A stretch of 64,000 bases of DNA from Clostridium sp. (lineage in GTDB: Bacteria > Bacillota > Dethiobacteria > Dethiobacterales > Dethiobacteraceae), in contig JAGXRV010000013.1 in NCBI GenBank assembly GCA_018335695.1, positions 49,037 through 113,036 of the forward strand, read 5' to 3'. The notes under the pieces are model-generated. The model was not told the origin of the DNA. It did no database searches and worked only from the letters and a program-made list of their open reading frames with translations. This document shows positions 43,136-52,464 of this stretch, one piece after another. The position numbers and the translations under genes are program-made. Positions within the stretch are counted from its first letter, which is position 1. Every line of letters begins with the position of its first letter.

Positions 43136-44014
43136 TTAAATTTCCAACCAGGCGGGAGAATACAATTCTCGCCCCATAACAACCCTGGCTGTTTTATAAT
43201 AATTCCTCTCTACTTGCGACATGGCTGCCATGTCCAAATCTTCTCCGTCCATTACTTTGAGGATAATCTCAATAATTTCTTTTTCTTTGCCGGCATTAAG
43301 GGCAATCAATTCTTTGTCGAAGCTGTCCACGATCGCGGAGTACAAACCGGCTTTATTTAAGATAACAATGGCGACTTGATTAATAATATGGCGCAGGTCA
43401 CGCGGCACGCCGTTTGACAGATTGGAAAGACCAATGGTAGATTTTACGCCGGGAGCAATATCAGGCAACATGCCCACAAATTCTACTACTTCTAAGAAAT
43501 CTGACTGGCTCACACCGATAGGCAACATAATCGGATCAACCCAGATATCTTCATTAGGAATGCCGATGCTGTTTGCATAATCAATTGTTTCCATAATCGA
43601 CTCGGCTCTGGAAGCCGCGTCAGAAGGGATACCGGCATCATTAAGCACTGAAACCACCACATTAGAACTGTACTTCTTGGCAAGAGGCATCATCTTTTCC
43701 TTGCTCTCCTGGGTACCGGCGGCAGAATTTATCAGCGGCTTCTGCCGGCAAATAGCCAATCCTGCTTCCATCGCCACTGTGTTGGTAGTGTCAAGCACAA
43801 GGGGCAGATCGACAACTTCTTGAATGTTGTTAACAAGCCAGCTCATTGTTTCCGTCGGATTTTTGCGTGCAGGACCGATGTTTAAATCAATCCAGTGCAC
43901 GCCCGCCTTGACCTGTTCTTTGGCCAATTCCTGCAATGGAAGAGCGTTTCTGCTGGAGAGAGCCTCCGAAACCACTTTGGAGAGAATCTGAATGTTTTCT
44001 CCGATCAAAATCAT
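43136..44014 (-). CDS. acsE: Methyltetrahydrofolate:corrinoid protein methyltransferase
   Basis: 292 residues, pterin-binding TIM barrel (LIGENIQILS; WIDLNIGPARKNPTETM; GLSNLSNGVP, with the N that contacts the pterin). Somewhat longer than the ~262-residue Moorella enzyme, with an extended C-terminus (MSQVERNYYKTARVVMGREL). It moves the methyl group from methyl-THF to AcsCD. First gene of the operon; GGGAGG precedes the ATG. Confidence 0.95.
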   Translation of the reverse strand: MILIGENIQILSKVVSEALSSRNALPLQELAKEQVKAGVHWIDLNIGPARKNPTETMSWLVNNIQEVVDLPLVLDTTNTVAMEAGLAICRQKPLINSAAGTQESKEKMMPLAKKYSSNVVVSVLNDAGIPSDAASRAESIMETIDYANSIGIPNEDIWVDPIMLPIGVSQSDFLEVVEFVGMLPDIAPGVKSTIGLSNLSNGVPRDLRHIINQVAIVILNKAGLYSAIVDSFDKELIALNAGKEKEIIEIILKVMDGEDLDMAAMSQVERNYYKTARVVMGRELYSPAWLEI

Positions 44015-44340
44015 GCTTTTTCCTCCCTTATTTTTCTAAAACTACAACTCAAAACCGCTGCTGCGGTATTTCCGCCAAGATTTTTGCCACTATTCGCTAA
44101 ATTTCGCACAGAAAACATCGGTGAAAGAAACTTTTATTTTCAAAAAAAATAACACCTGACACCGATGGCTTATTAATGGAGATTAACCCTTATGGACAAT
44201 CACCCTAATTGGTATTCGACTGCGCACTGAAAAATCCTCTTTTTTTTCTGAATTTTTAAGAAAACTTCTTGATTCTATTAGTGTTTTTGTTCACATATTC
44301 TACTTTCAATCAAGTTTAAAGCTTTTCCGTAAATGCTCCC
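44015..44340 (-). promoter_or_regulatory. Leader/promoter region of the acs operon
   Basis: 326 bases without a gene. On the minus strand TTGTCC-N18-TAATAA (near 44170-44200) is a possible promoter. An 8-bp inverted repeat CATCGGTG (44116-44123) / CACCGATG (44160-44167) encloses an AT-rich 36-base segment downstream of it and could be an operator or an RNA stem. No riboswitch consensus is recognised. Confidence 0.4.
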
Positions 44341-44387
44341 AAGAGCAATCACCGCAGGAGCACTAAACTCCTGCGGTGATTGCTCTT
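44341..44387. terminator. Perfect 20-bp hairpin after nrdJ
   Basis: AAGAGCAATCACCGCAGGAG pairs exactly with 44368-44387 across a 7-base loop. It starts 11 bases after the nrdJ gene end. No T-run follows on the minus strand, so the stem may stabilise the 3' end or need Rho. Confidence 0.75.
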
Positions 44388-44397
44388 GCCTGCCGCC

Positions 44398-46578
44398 CTA
44401 ACACTTTGCGTATCCACAACTCCTGCAAACCATGCAACCTTCTGCCCTTTCAAGCTGTTGCCCGCACTCGCAAAGCAAACTGCTGTCCGTCACTGTTTTA
44501 GGCACACTGCCGTTAATCTTGCCCATCGTCTGCAGAATTTCGTGGGCAATCGCCGAAGCGCAAGACTTGCCTGGAGAAATATTTTTCCCCTTACCGCGAG
44601 CCAACAAATAAGACGGACAAGAATGAGTGCTCTGTAGTTGTCCGGCAATCTCCTCGATGGAAACGCCGGCACGAATTGCCAGACTAACCAGTCTCGACGT
44701 AGCCTCGGTATATACCAGGCACCCTCCGTCAGAACCGGTGGTGATAAATGTTTCCATAATTTCACCGCTGTCAGCTTGATAATTTATCGTTAAATATAAT
44801 TTGCCGCAGCCGGTATCCAGACGATGGGTTACGCCGCTGGCGCTTTTGGGTCTCGGTAATACTTCTCCGTGCCTTAACGTTGAACCTTTTACCCGATGCT
44901 CTTTCTTGCCTACAGTTACCGTTCCTTCCTTACATCCGTCACGAAATACGGTGACGCCTTTTAATCCCAACTGGTGCGCCAGCTTGTAACACCGCGCTAC
45001 TTCCTCTACGGTGGCCGTATTGTGCAAATTAATAGTTTTGCTTACGGCATTACAGACGTACTTCTGAACTGCAGCCTGCATCAATAGGTGGTCTTCGGCG
45101 GATATTTCCTGAGCGCCTTTAAAAATCCGCGCTATTTCAGAGGGAATCCCTTCTACACCCTGGCACGTGCCGCGCTCGGCTACTTCAGCCAAAATACTCT
45201 CCGCGACATTGTGCCTCTCGCATACCGCAAGAAAAAGCGGGCTGAACACTTCAAAGTCCCCTGCTACGTTAGTCGCCTTCCTGTAGGCTACCGCAAATAA
45301 AGGCTCTACGCCATAACCTTCACAGCCTGCCATGGTAGTCACCGAACCGGTGGGAGCGATAGTGACGCAAGCGGCGTTTCTGCGCATTTCTTCCGGATAG
45401 AAGATGCTGCTCTCCCAATCCGGAAAACAACTTTTCTCGCTTGCCAAATCACGCGATGTTTGAATGGCTGTTTCCTGTATCATTCTGGTTATCTCACCGG
45501 CATACATCCTGCCTTCCTCAGAATCATAAGCCAAGCCCGCCAGAAGCAATGCGTCGGCAAGGCCGGTAAATCCCAGACCGATTTTCCGCGTCGCTTTTGT
45601 CGCTTCAGTGATTGCCGGCAGAGGATATTCGGCAACATCGATTAGATTGTCCAAAAAACGAACGGCAAGAACGACAGTGTCTTTAAGCAGTTCTTCATTA
45701 ATCCGCCCGTTCGCCGAAATCAGACGCGCCAAATTAACGCTGCCGAGAAGGCATGATTCACCGGGAGAGAGAATTTGTTCCCCGCACGGGTTAGTGCAGT
45801 TAAGCAGGTTTTTAGGCACAGGGTTATTTTTTTTAATCGCATCCATAAAAATAATTCCGGGGTCGCCGCAAGCGTGAGCAGCTTCAATTATCGTTCCCCA
45901 AAGACTGGCGGCAGGAACAACTTCATGCACACGACCGTTAAAAATCAGCGGCCATTCCGATTCTTGTTCAACCGCTGCCATAAATTCGTCGGTAATCCCT
46001 ACCGAAAGATTGAAATTTGTGAGCTGGCCATCTCGTTTAGCGTTCACAAAATCAAGAATTTCCGGGTGATCGACGTCTAAGATACCCATTGAAGCACCGC
46101 GCCGCACACCGCCCTGCATTACCATGTCGGACGATGCGTTATAGAGCTTGATCAGCTCTACCACACCGGAGGCTCTGCCTTTTGTGGAATGAACCAGGGA
46201 ACCTTTGGGTCTTATGCTGCTGAAATTGTATCCTACGCCGCCGCCCGACTTAAAAACAAGGGCGGTCGCTGCCAGCGTTTCGTACATCGATTGCAGGCTG
46301 TCTTCAACCGAAAGAACGAAACAAGCAGACGGCTGCCAGGGAAGATCTGTCTTACCCATGTTAGCCCAAATGGGGGTCGAAGGAATAAAAAGAAGATCTC
46401 CCATCAAATCGGCGAATTTTTCTTCCCATTGCTCGCGGTTTTCGTTTTCCGCGCCGGCTGCTACGCGGGCAAGACGCCAAACTGCCTGTTCGAAAGTTTC
46501 AATCACGTTGCCGCTTTCATCTCGCAAAGCATATCGAGCGTCAAAAACTTTTTGTCCTGCGGCGGAAAGCTCTCGCAA
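44398..46578 (-). CDS. nrdJ: Adenosylcobalamin-dependent ribonucleotide reductase (class II)
   Basis: 726 residues. N-terminal reductase fold with PSTPIWANMG, QPSACFVLSVEDSL (redox Cys), GGGVGYNFSSIRPKGS, NPCGEQ (radical-site Cys and Glu) and TIAPTGSVT; the C-terminal tail holds CECGQQLERAEGC and CRSCGYAKC, a zinc-ribbon/shuttle-Cys region. It reduces ribonucleotides using B12 and fits a strict anaerobe rich in corrinoid enzymes. TTG start with GGGGGAG upstream. No adjacent nrdR. Confidence 0.95.
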   Translation of the reverse strand: MRELSAAGQKVFDARYALRDESGNVIETFEQAVWRLARVAAGAENENREQWEEKFADLMGDLLFIPSTPIWANMGKTDLPWQPSACFVLSVEDSLQSMYETLAATALVFKSGGGVGYNFSSIRPKGSLVHSTKGRASGVVELIKLYNASSDMVMQGGVRRGASMGILDVDHPEILDFVNAKRDGQLTNFNLSVGITDEFMAAVEQESEWPLIFNGRVHEVVPAASLWGTIIEAAHACGDPGIIFMDAIKKNNPVPKNLLNCTNPCGEQILSPGESCLLGSVNLARLISANGRINEELLKDTVVLAVRFLDNLIDVAEYPLPAITEATKATRKIGLGFTGLADALLLAGLAYDSEEGRMYAGEITRMIQETAIQTSRDLASEKSCFPDWESSIFYPEEMRRNAACVTIAPTGSVTTMAGCEGYGVEPLFAVAYRKATNVAGDFEVFSPLFLAVCERHNVAESILAEVAERGTCQGVEGIPSEIARIFKGAQEISAEDHLLMQAAVQKYVCNAVSKTINLHNTATVEEVARCYKLAHQLGLKGVTVFRDGCKEGTVTVGKKEHRVKGSTLRHGEVLPRPKSASGVTHRLDTGCGKLYLTINYQADSGEIMETFITTGSDGGCLVYTEATSRLVSLAIRAGVSIEEIAGQLQSTHSCPSYLLARGKGKNISPGKSCASAIAHEILQTMGKINGSVPKTVTDSSLLCECGQQLERAEGCMVCRSCGYAKC

Positions 46579-46793
46579 TGCTTTCTCCCCCTATCAAGTT
46601 GCTTGTGCTCCTCTTTGTCAATTATAGGCTTGTAAAATTACTATTCTCGCTTTAACAGTGATTATCCTGCACTGAGAGCTTCCTAAACCGGCAATAAATG
46701 ACAAATAATCCTATTAGCGGCAAGCATCATAAATATATATTATAATTATCTTTGCGCAGACTAAAGTTAAAGCGTATCACAAGGAGGATCTCT

Positions 46794-47372
46794 ATGACGA
46801 AGAATACGCCGATAACTAAAGACTGGCTGATGATGGGAATCACGACTGGAGTCGCCGGAACACTGGCTAAAGATTTATTCAATTATGTGCTCTATAAAAA
46901 TAATATCCCGACTGTGCGCTATTCCAATATTGCAGGAGGCACGATTCTTGGCAAAAGAGCAACTTTCGGCATCATTCCAAAGAAAGCAAAAACTACCGGG
47001 GAATTGGCGCTTGGCTATGTTGCCGATATCATTCTTGCCAGCTTTTTTGGCACAACATTAGCACATCTAATCACAAAAAGCCCGCCGGGCAATGAAATTA
47101 TCAAAGGCATTGCCGGTGGCGGGATACTTTGGGCAACCACTTTAGGCTTTGGCAATCTTTTAGCTATAGACGGACTGGCACGCATAAAGCCCAACCAGAT
47201 GGCATCGTTATTGGCGACAAGCACACTCTTTGGCGGCGTGCAAGGTTATTTTCTTGGCAAGTATCGGGAAAATATGATTGAGCAATCATATCCGCTGATG
47301 GTACAGGAAACAAGCGATCTGCAATTCAGAAAAAAAAGATTGTCAAGGAAGCGAGATCGGCAACTGCCTTGA
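46794..47372 (+). CDS. Membrane protein of unknown function
   Basis: 192 residues with roughly four membrane segments (MMGITTGVAGTLAKDLFNYV; ILASFFGTTLAHLI; ILWATTLGFGNLLAI; LLATSTLFGGVQGYFL) and a basic C-terminal tail. AAGGAGG lies 6 bases before ATG 46794, and TATAAT at ~46740 is a likely -10 box. Stands alone with its own terminator. Some resemblance in style to YqhR-like proteins of spore formers, not demonstrated. Confidence 0.8.
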   Translation: MTKNTPITKDWLMMGITTGVAGTLAKDLFNYVLYKNNIPTVRYSNIAGGTILGKRATFGIIPKKAKTTGELALGYVADIILASFFGTTLAHLITKSPPGNEIIKGIAGGGILWATTLGFGNLLAIDGLARIKPNQMASLLATSTLFGGVQGYFLGKYRENMIEQSYPLMVQETSDLQFRKKRLSRKRDRQLP

Positions 47373-47445
47373 CTGTAATTACCGTAACCGCCATCTCCTT
47401 CTGAGCCAAAACATGCTCCGCAATAATAACTATTTTAAAAACTTT

Positions 47446-47467
47446 AGCCTCAAACGAGGCTTTTTTT
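47446..47467 (+). terminator. Rho-independent terminator
   Basis: AGCCTC-AAAC-GAGGCT followed by TTTTTT, 73 bases after the membrane-protein gene. Confidence 0.9.
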
Positions 47468-47589
47468 ATATTTTTACTGCTCAGCAGTCAAAATTCTTAA
47501 AAATAACATAATTTCACATTTTTCCCCGATAATTATTCCACAGTAATTCGATATGATTGATGCTAAGAAAAGAAGCAGGAGGTTTTTAA

Positions 47590-49920
47590 ATGAAGATATC
47601 CAGAAAAGTCATCACTAGGCTGCTTGCAGCAGTACTTATCCTTTCTGCCATAATTGCCGCAGTAACTTTGAGCGGTACAGCCGCCCAGAGAAGTACGGCT
47701 AGCCCTGCAGCAGAAATGACGGCAGTTGCCACCCGCGGGGATTTGGAGGTAATTGTATCAGGTTCCGGCACTTTGCAGTCAGAAATGCGGGAAGATGTGC
47801 GTGTTCCTCTCAGCGGCAGTATAGTGAGTTTCGATGCGGCAGCAGGTCGTAAAGTTTCCGCAGGTGATATTCTGGCGAAACTTGATGTGCAAGATATGGA
47901 GCTGCAACTGGAAAGAAAGCGTCTGGATATCGAAATTCAGGAACGGGAGCTGCAAAAGCTTCGTGAAGAAGATACGGAGGCGGTTCTTACTGCAAGAGAA
48001 TCCGGCGAAATAAACTGGAGTGTGCGCGAGGGCGATCGTGTCCAGTCGGGAAGCAATATCGCAACCATAACTAATCTTGAGTATATAGAAGTGACAGGAC
48101 GCTTCTCAGCGGCAGATGCTGCCGGCATTACAGAAGGGCAGTCGGCTGCATTCAACCTTCCCAATTATTTGCTTGAATTTCCCGGTCAGGTTACTAGTGT
48201 CAGCACGATTCCCCGCCCCGGCAATAGACTGCCCGCTCTGAGTGCTTTTTACGAAGTTACGGCCGAATTCGACAATGCGCGAAACCTGCCAAATGGTGTG
48301 CGGGGGCGGATGACTGTGCATACATCATCAGAGAAATTCCAGGCTGCTCAGCCTGCCGCTCTTCAGCTTATGGAGGCCACGAATATCCGTGCCCCACTAG
48401 CGGGGACAATCTCCAAACTCCATGCAGACAGCAACTCCATGGTATTTGAAGGAAGACAGATTACGGAAATAACCGATTCGCAACTAGACAGACAGATTTC
48501 TGAGGCAGAGGCACGTTTGCGGCAGTATGATTTCGAATTAAGCTCCCTGCTTGCGCAGCAAAACTCTAGTGTAGTACAGCAAAGCATTTACGGGAGCGGG
48601 TCACAGATTTCTACTGAAGTGCAGATTCAACAGCTGCTGATGGAAATAAGCAACTTAACTGCGGAAATCGGCCGGCTTCGTGAAAAACGAGCCTCAGGAC
48701 AACTGTCCACCCCGGCAAAAGGCGAGTTGCAGTGGATAGTGAAAGAAGGAGATCGCGTTCAGGAAGGCAGTATCATCGCCACAGTGCAACCTCTGGGAAG
48801 AATTAGCACCGTCGGCATCTTCAACAAAGAACAAATCGATAAAATCTCCGAAGGGCAAGTGGTGGAATTCTATATCTTCGAGTACGGCATAACCGTTCAG
48901 GGGAGGATTTCAAGAATCGGGACAGTCCCAAAAACGGCTGTTGCAGTTGCAGGGCCTGATGCGCTTTATGATGTAACTGTGAAAGTGAAAAATCCCGGCA
49001 ATCTGGACGCAAATCTGAGTGGTGTATTAAAAATTGCTACGACATACGGAGAAAGAAGATCTGTTGAAGCTGTTTCGGCTAATATAGAACCACTGGTACA
49101 ACGCGCTCCGCTTAGCGGCTCAATCAGTATCTTTGCTAACAATGGCAGCTACGTTGATAAAGGGCAGATTTTAGCGCAAATATCTGATCCCGACAGAGCA
49201 GAACAACTGCAACATCAGATTGCCACTGCCGAACTGCGTTTGCGTCAGGCGCGCCTCGACCTTAAAGATATAGTCCGACAGCAGACAGACCGCAATAATG
49301 AAGCTGTGATCACCGCACCGATTAGCGGGACCATCTTGCTCCCCACACAAGCTGCCGGTGTCGGCTCCCATGTTTCCCAAGGAACCATCTTGGCTACAGT
49401 GGTGAATTACGAGAGCATGCAGGTGGTCATCCCTGTTGACGAATTAGATGTAGCGAGAATTATTCCTGGACAGTCGGTCCGAATTACAGCGCATGCTCTG
49501 CCGGATACAACAATCAAGGGACATGTGCTTAAGATAGCGGAGGAAGGTTCCGACAGAGGAGGAGTATCTGTTTTTAATGCAACGATCGCGATTGAACCTA
49601 CCGATGGCCTGCGCGCGGGAATGACAGTTGAAGCCGACATTTTGGTTAAAAATTTACGGGATATTCTGCTTGTCCCCATTGAATCGGTCATTTCCCAAGG
49701 CGGCAGGAGCATTGTCCATCTCCTCAAAGACGATGGCAGAACACTTCCGGTGGAAATTCAGGTGGGCGAGAACGACAACTCAAAAATCCAGATTATCTCC
49801 GGTTTGGAAGACGGACAGCAAATCCTTATCCAAGGTTCAACTGCAGAAAACGTGCCGATGCCCGCGCCCGGCGGAGGAATGTTTGGCGGAATGCGCCGGC
49901 AACAGGGGACAGACCAATGA
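47590..49920 (+). CDS. MacA/HlyD-like efflux adaptor with three repeated modules
   Basis: 776 residues, about twice the usual MacA length. An N-terminal membrane anchor (~8-30) is followed by three lipoyl/beta-barrel modules: ~139-243 (GEINWSVREGDRVQSG), ~378-484 (GELQWIVKEGDRVQEG) and ~579-690 (HVSQGTILATV), separated by coiled coils (~94-135, ~297-370, ~535-565). The end carries the membrane-proximal domain and GGGMFGGM. It probably links the ABC pump to the cell wall or gathers substrate. AGGAGG precedes the ATG; the stop overlaps the ATPase start. Confidence 0.9.
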   Translation: MKISRKVITRLLAAVLILSAIIAAVTLSGTAAQRSTASPAAEMTAVATRGDLEVIVSGSGTLQSEMREDVRVPLSGSIVSFDAAAGRKVSAGDILAKLDVQDMELQLERKRLDIEIQERELQKLREEDTEAVLTARESGEINWSVREGDRVQSGSNIATITNLEYIEVTGRFSAADAAGITEGQSAAFNLPNYLLEFPGQVTSVSTIPRPGNRLPALSAFYEVTAEFDNARNLPNGVRGRMTVHTSSEKFQAAQPAALQLMEATNIRAPLAGTISKLHADSNSMVFEGRQITEITDSQLDRQISEAEARLRQYDFELSSLLAQQNSSVVQQSIYGSGSQISTEVQIQQLLMEISNLTAEIGRLREKRASGQLSTPAKGELQWIVKEGDRVQEGSIIATVQPLGRISTVGIFNKEQIDKISEGQVVEFYIFEYGITVQGRISRIGTVPKTAVAVAGPDALYDVTVKVKNPGNLDANLSGVLKIATTYGERRSVEAVSANIEPLVQRAPLSGSISIFANNGSYVDKGQILAQISDPDRAEQLQHQIATAELRLRQARLDLKDIVRQQTDRNNEAVITAPISGTILLPTQAAGVGSHVSQGTILATVVNYESMQVVIPVDELDVARIIPGQSVRITAHALPDTTIKGHVLKIAEEGSDRGGVSVFNATIAIEPTDGLRAGMTVEADILVKNLRDILLVPIESVISQGGRSIVHLLKDDGRTLPVEIQVGENDNSKIQIISGLEDGQQILIQGSTAENVPMPAPGGGMFGGMRRQQGTDQ

Positions 49921-50591
49921 TTCAGTTGGAAAACATCAGAAAAACGTATAAAATGGGAGAGATAGAGGTTCATGCGCTGGATGGGATCAGTCTGGCAATT
50001 TCCCAGGGCGAAGCGCTGGCCATCGTGGGACCATCCGGATCAGGCAAGTCTACTTTGATGAATATCATCGGCTGCCTTGATACTCCCACCTCAGGAAACT
50101 ACATTCTCAACGGCCGGGAAGTCAGCCGTTTGTTGGGAAATGAATTGGCGGAAGTACGTAACACACAAATCGGTTTTATTTTTCAAAGCTATAACCTTCT
50201 CCCCCGCCAAACCGCGCTGGAAAATGTCGAGCTGCCATTAATCTACAGGGGGCTGCCCGGAAAAGTTCGCCGGGAATACGCCGTAGCCGCGTTGGAAATG
50301 GTTGGCCTGACCGGCAGGATGCACCACCGGCCGACGGAACTGTCTGGCGGCCAGCAACAGCGCGTTGCTATCGCCAGGGCGCTCGTCGGAGACTCGCCGG
50401 TGATCCTGGCTGACGAGCCAACAGGCAATCTGGACAGTGCCTCCGGACGGGAAGTAATGAATGTTTTAACAAAGCTGCATAGTCAGGGTAAGACACTGGT
50501 TCTGATAACGCACGACCCTAACGTTGCTAAACTTTGTGAACGCCAGGTAAGGATTATAGACGGACGCCTTGAAACGGGAGGTGCAAACTGA
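49917..50591 (+). CDS. MacB/LolD-type ABC ATPase
   Basis: 224 residues. Walker [11 protein letters not shown]-loop [11 protein letters not shown], signature [15 protein letters not shown], Walker [13 protein letters not shown] and H-loop ITHD. Powers the adjacent FtsX-like permease. Overlaps its neighbours by 4 bases and 1 base (ATGA, TGATG), so the three genes are translationally coupled. Confidence 0.95.
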   Translation: MIQLENIRKTYKMGEIEVHALDGISLAISQGEALAIVGPSGSGKSTLMNIIGCLDTPTSGNYILNGREVSRLLGNELAEVRNTQIGFIFQSYNLLPRQTALENVELPLIYRGLPGKVRREYAVAALEMVGLTGRMHHRPTELSGGQQQRVAIARALVGDSPVILADEPTGNLDSASGREVMNVLTKLHSQGKTLVLITHDPNVAKLCERQVRIIDGRLETGGAN

Positions 50592-51760
50592 TGGGATTAC
50601 TGCAGGCCTTTCGGCTTTCTGTCTCAGCGATACGTGCTAAAAAACTCCGTTCCTTTTTGACGATGCTAGGGGTAATTATCGGTGTATTTTCCGTCGTTGC
50701 CCTCATTTCCCTAGGCCAAGGAGCAACCAGCTTAGTAACGGAACAGGTTCAGGCCATAGGTTCTAATTTAATTGTTGTTAACATTTCAGGCAGAGGCGCA
50801 CGGTCAGGCCTAACTCTCGAGGAAGCGCTGGCGCTTGCTTCAAGACCAGGTGTGAGCGCTGTTGCACCAATGCTCTCCGGGCAGGCCACCTACAAATATC
50901 AGACAGAAAATATATCAGCCCCGCTTTCAGGTGTTACGCCTGACTATAACGCTGTCCGCAACCACAACATCGCGTACGGACGCTCTCTCGTGGCTGCAGA
51001 CTTAGACCATCGTCAGGAAGTTGCCGTTCTGGGCTCTGAAGTGGCACAGGAACTTTTTGGCAGAGAAAACCCCCTTGGCGCAAAGATCCGCATCAACGGC
51101 AATGCGTTTACCGTTATAGGTGTTCTTGAAGAAAAAGGCGACGGCATCGGCGAATCTAATGACAACAGAGTACTCATCCCGCTTACAACAGCGCAACGCC
51201 TGCTTCGCAATATGAATATTAGCACCATCTATATTCAGGCAGAATCACCGGAGTCGGTTGACCGTGCGGTGGTGTCTGTGGAAGCGTCCCTAAAGCAGAT
51301 CTTCAGAGACGAAGATGCGTTCGGAGTTTTCAACCAAGCCGATCTTTTGTCCACAGTCAACCAGATAACAGGCACTCTGACTTTAATGCTGGGTGGGATT
51401 GCCGCCATTTCCCTTTTAGTCGGCGGGATCGGGATTATGAACATTATGCTCGTCTCCGTAACGGAAAGAACCAGGGAAATCGGCATTTGTAAAGCACTGG
51501 GTGCCAGAAAGAAAGACATTCTCTATCAATTTCTGATTGAGTCTGCGGTGATTAGCGGCACAGGCGGCCTTATCGGCCTGATGCTCGGTCAGTTGGCTGC
51601 CACACTTGTTAACCGCTTCAGCGATTTCCCGACAGCCGTCACTTTTCAGGTTGCTGTACTGGCACTTGCTTTTTCCGTGGGAGTAGGAATTTTCTTCGGC
51701 ATTTGGCCGGCAAATAAAGCGGCCGACTTAAATCCGGTCGAAGCTTTGCGGGCACAATAA
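50591..51760 (+). CDS. MacB/FtsX-family ABC permease
   Basis: 389 residues: one N-terminal helix (FLTMLGVIIGVFSVVALISL), a ~210-residue extracytoplasmic MacB-PCD domain, then three helices of the FtsX domain (GGIAAISLLVGGIGIMNIML; VTERTREIGICKALGAR; C-terminal NPVEALRAQ). Mechanotransmission type; exports antibiotics, peptides or lipids. Substrate unknown. Confidence 0.95.
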   Translation: MGLLQAFRLSVSAIRAKKLRSFLTMLGVIIGVFSVVALISLGQGATSLVTEQVQAIGSNLIVVNISGRGARSGLTLEEALALASRPGVSAVAPMLSGQATYKYQTENISAPLSGVTPDYNAVRNHNIAYGRSLVAADLDHRQEVAVLGSEVAQELFGRENPLGAKIRINGNAFTVIGVLEEKGDGIGESNDNRVLIPLTTAQRLLRNMNISTIYIQAESPESVDRAVVSVEASLKQIFRDEDAFGVFNQADLLSTVNQITGTLTLMLGGIAAISLLVGGIGIMNIMLVSVTERTREIGICKALGARKKDILYQFLIESAVISGTGGLIGLMLGQLAATLVNRFSDFPTAVTFQVAVLALAFSVGVGIFFGIWPANKAADLNPVEALRAQ

Positions 51761-51786
51761 AAACACAATTTCGAGGAGGAGGAACA

Positions 51787-52464
51787 GTGACATTCCGGGT
51801 GTATTTGGTGGAAGATGAAGCCAACTTGAACAGTTTGCTGGTATCATATTTTGAGCGTGAAGGCTGGAATGTCACCTCCTTTCTCACCGGGGAAGGCGCT
51901 CGTCAAGTCATACCAACCAGGCCGGACCTCTGGATTCTGGATATTATGCTGCCGGATATAGACGGCTATCAGTTAATCTCGGAAATCAAGGAACTTACAC
52001 CTCATGTGCCGGTGATATTCATCTCCGCCCGGGATGCAGGCCTCGATCGCATTATCGGCCTGGAAAAAGGCAGCGATGATTACCTGCCCAAACCATTCCT
52101 GCCACGTGAGTTGGCTATCCGGGCAAGGAAACTTCTGGAGCGAATGCGTCCCTCTGCTCCTTCCATTGAGGCATCTCATCCCATTTCTCTGCCACCGTAC
52201 CGCATAGAACCACTGAGGCGCATTGTAACCAAAGCCGACAGCGAAATCGAACTGACGGCCAAAGAATTTGATTTGCTGATGCTGTTTGCCGCTCAGCCGG
52301 GTCGCGCGTTTTCCCGCGAACAAATCCTGGTGCAAATCTGGGGAGACGCTTACTTCGGCAGTGATCGCGTGGTTGACGATTTGGTCAGAAGGCTGCGCAA
52401 AAAAGCGCCCGCATTACACATTGAAACCATTTACGGTTTCGGATACAGGCTGGCATCGGCATGA
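51787..52464 (+). CDS. OmpR-family response regulator
   Basis: 225 residues. Receiver domain with acidic EDE near residue 9, phospho-acceptor Asp in ILDIMLPDIDG and Lys in YLPKPF; winged-helix C-terminus with DRVVDDLVRRLRKK. GTG start after GAGGAGGAGG. 26 bases after the permease and overlapping the kinase gene, so it likely controls the efflux operon. Confidence 0.94.
   Translation: MTFRVYLVEDEANLNSLLVSYFEREGWNVTSFLTGEGARQVIPTRPDLWILDIMLPDIDGYQLISEIKELTPHVPVIFISARDAGLDRIIGLEKGSDDYLPKPFLPRELAIRARKLLERMRPSAPSIEASHPISLPPYRIEPLRRIVTKADSEIELTAKEFDLLMLFAAQPGRAFSREQILVQIWGDAYFGSDRVVDDLVRRLRKKAPALHIETIYGFGYRLASA

Noticed and set aside
46579..46793. Cobalamin riboswitch upstream of nrdJ
   Set aside because: No B12-box consensus is visible and the space before the divergent gene is short.
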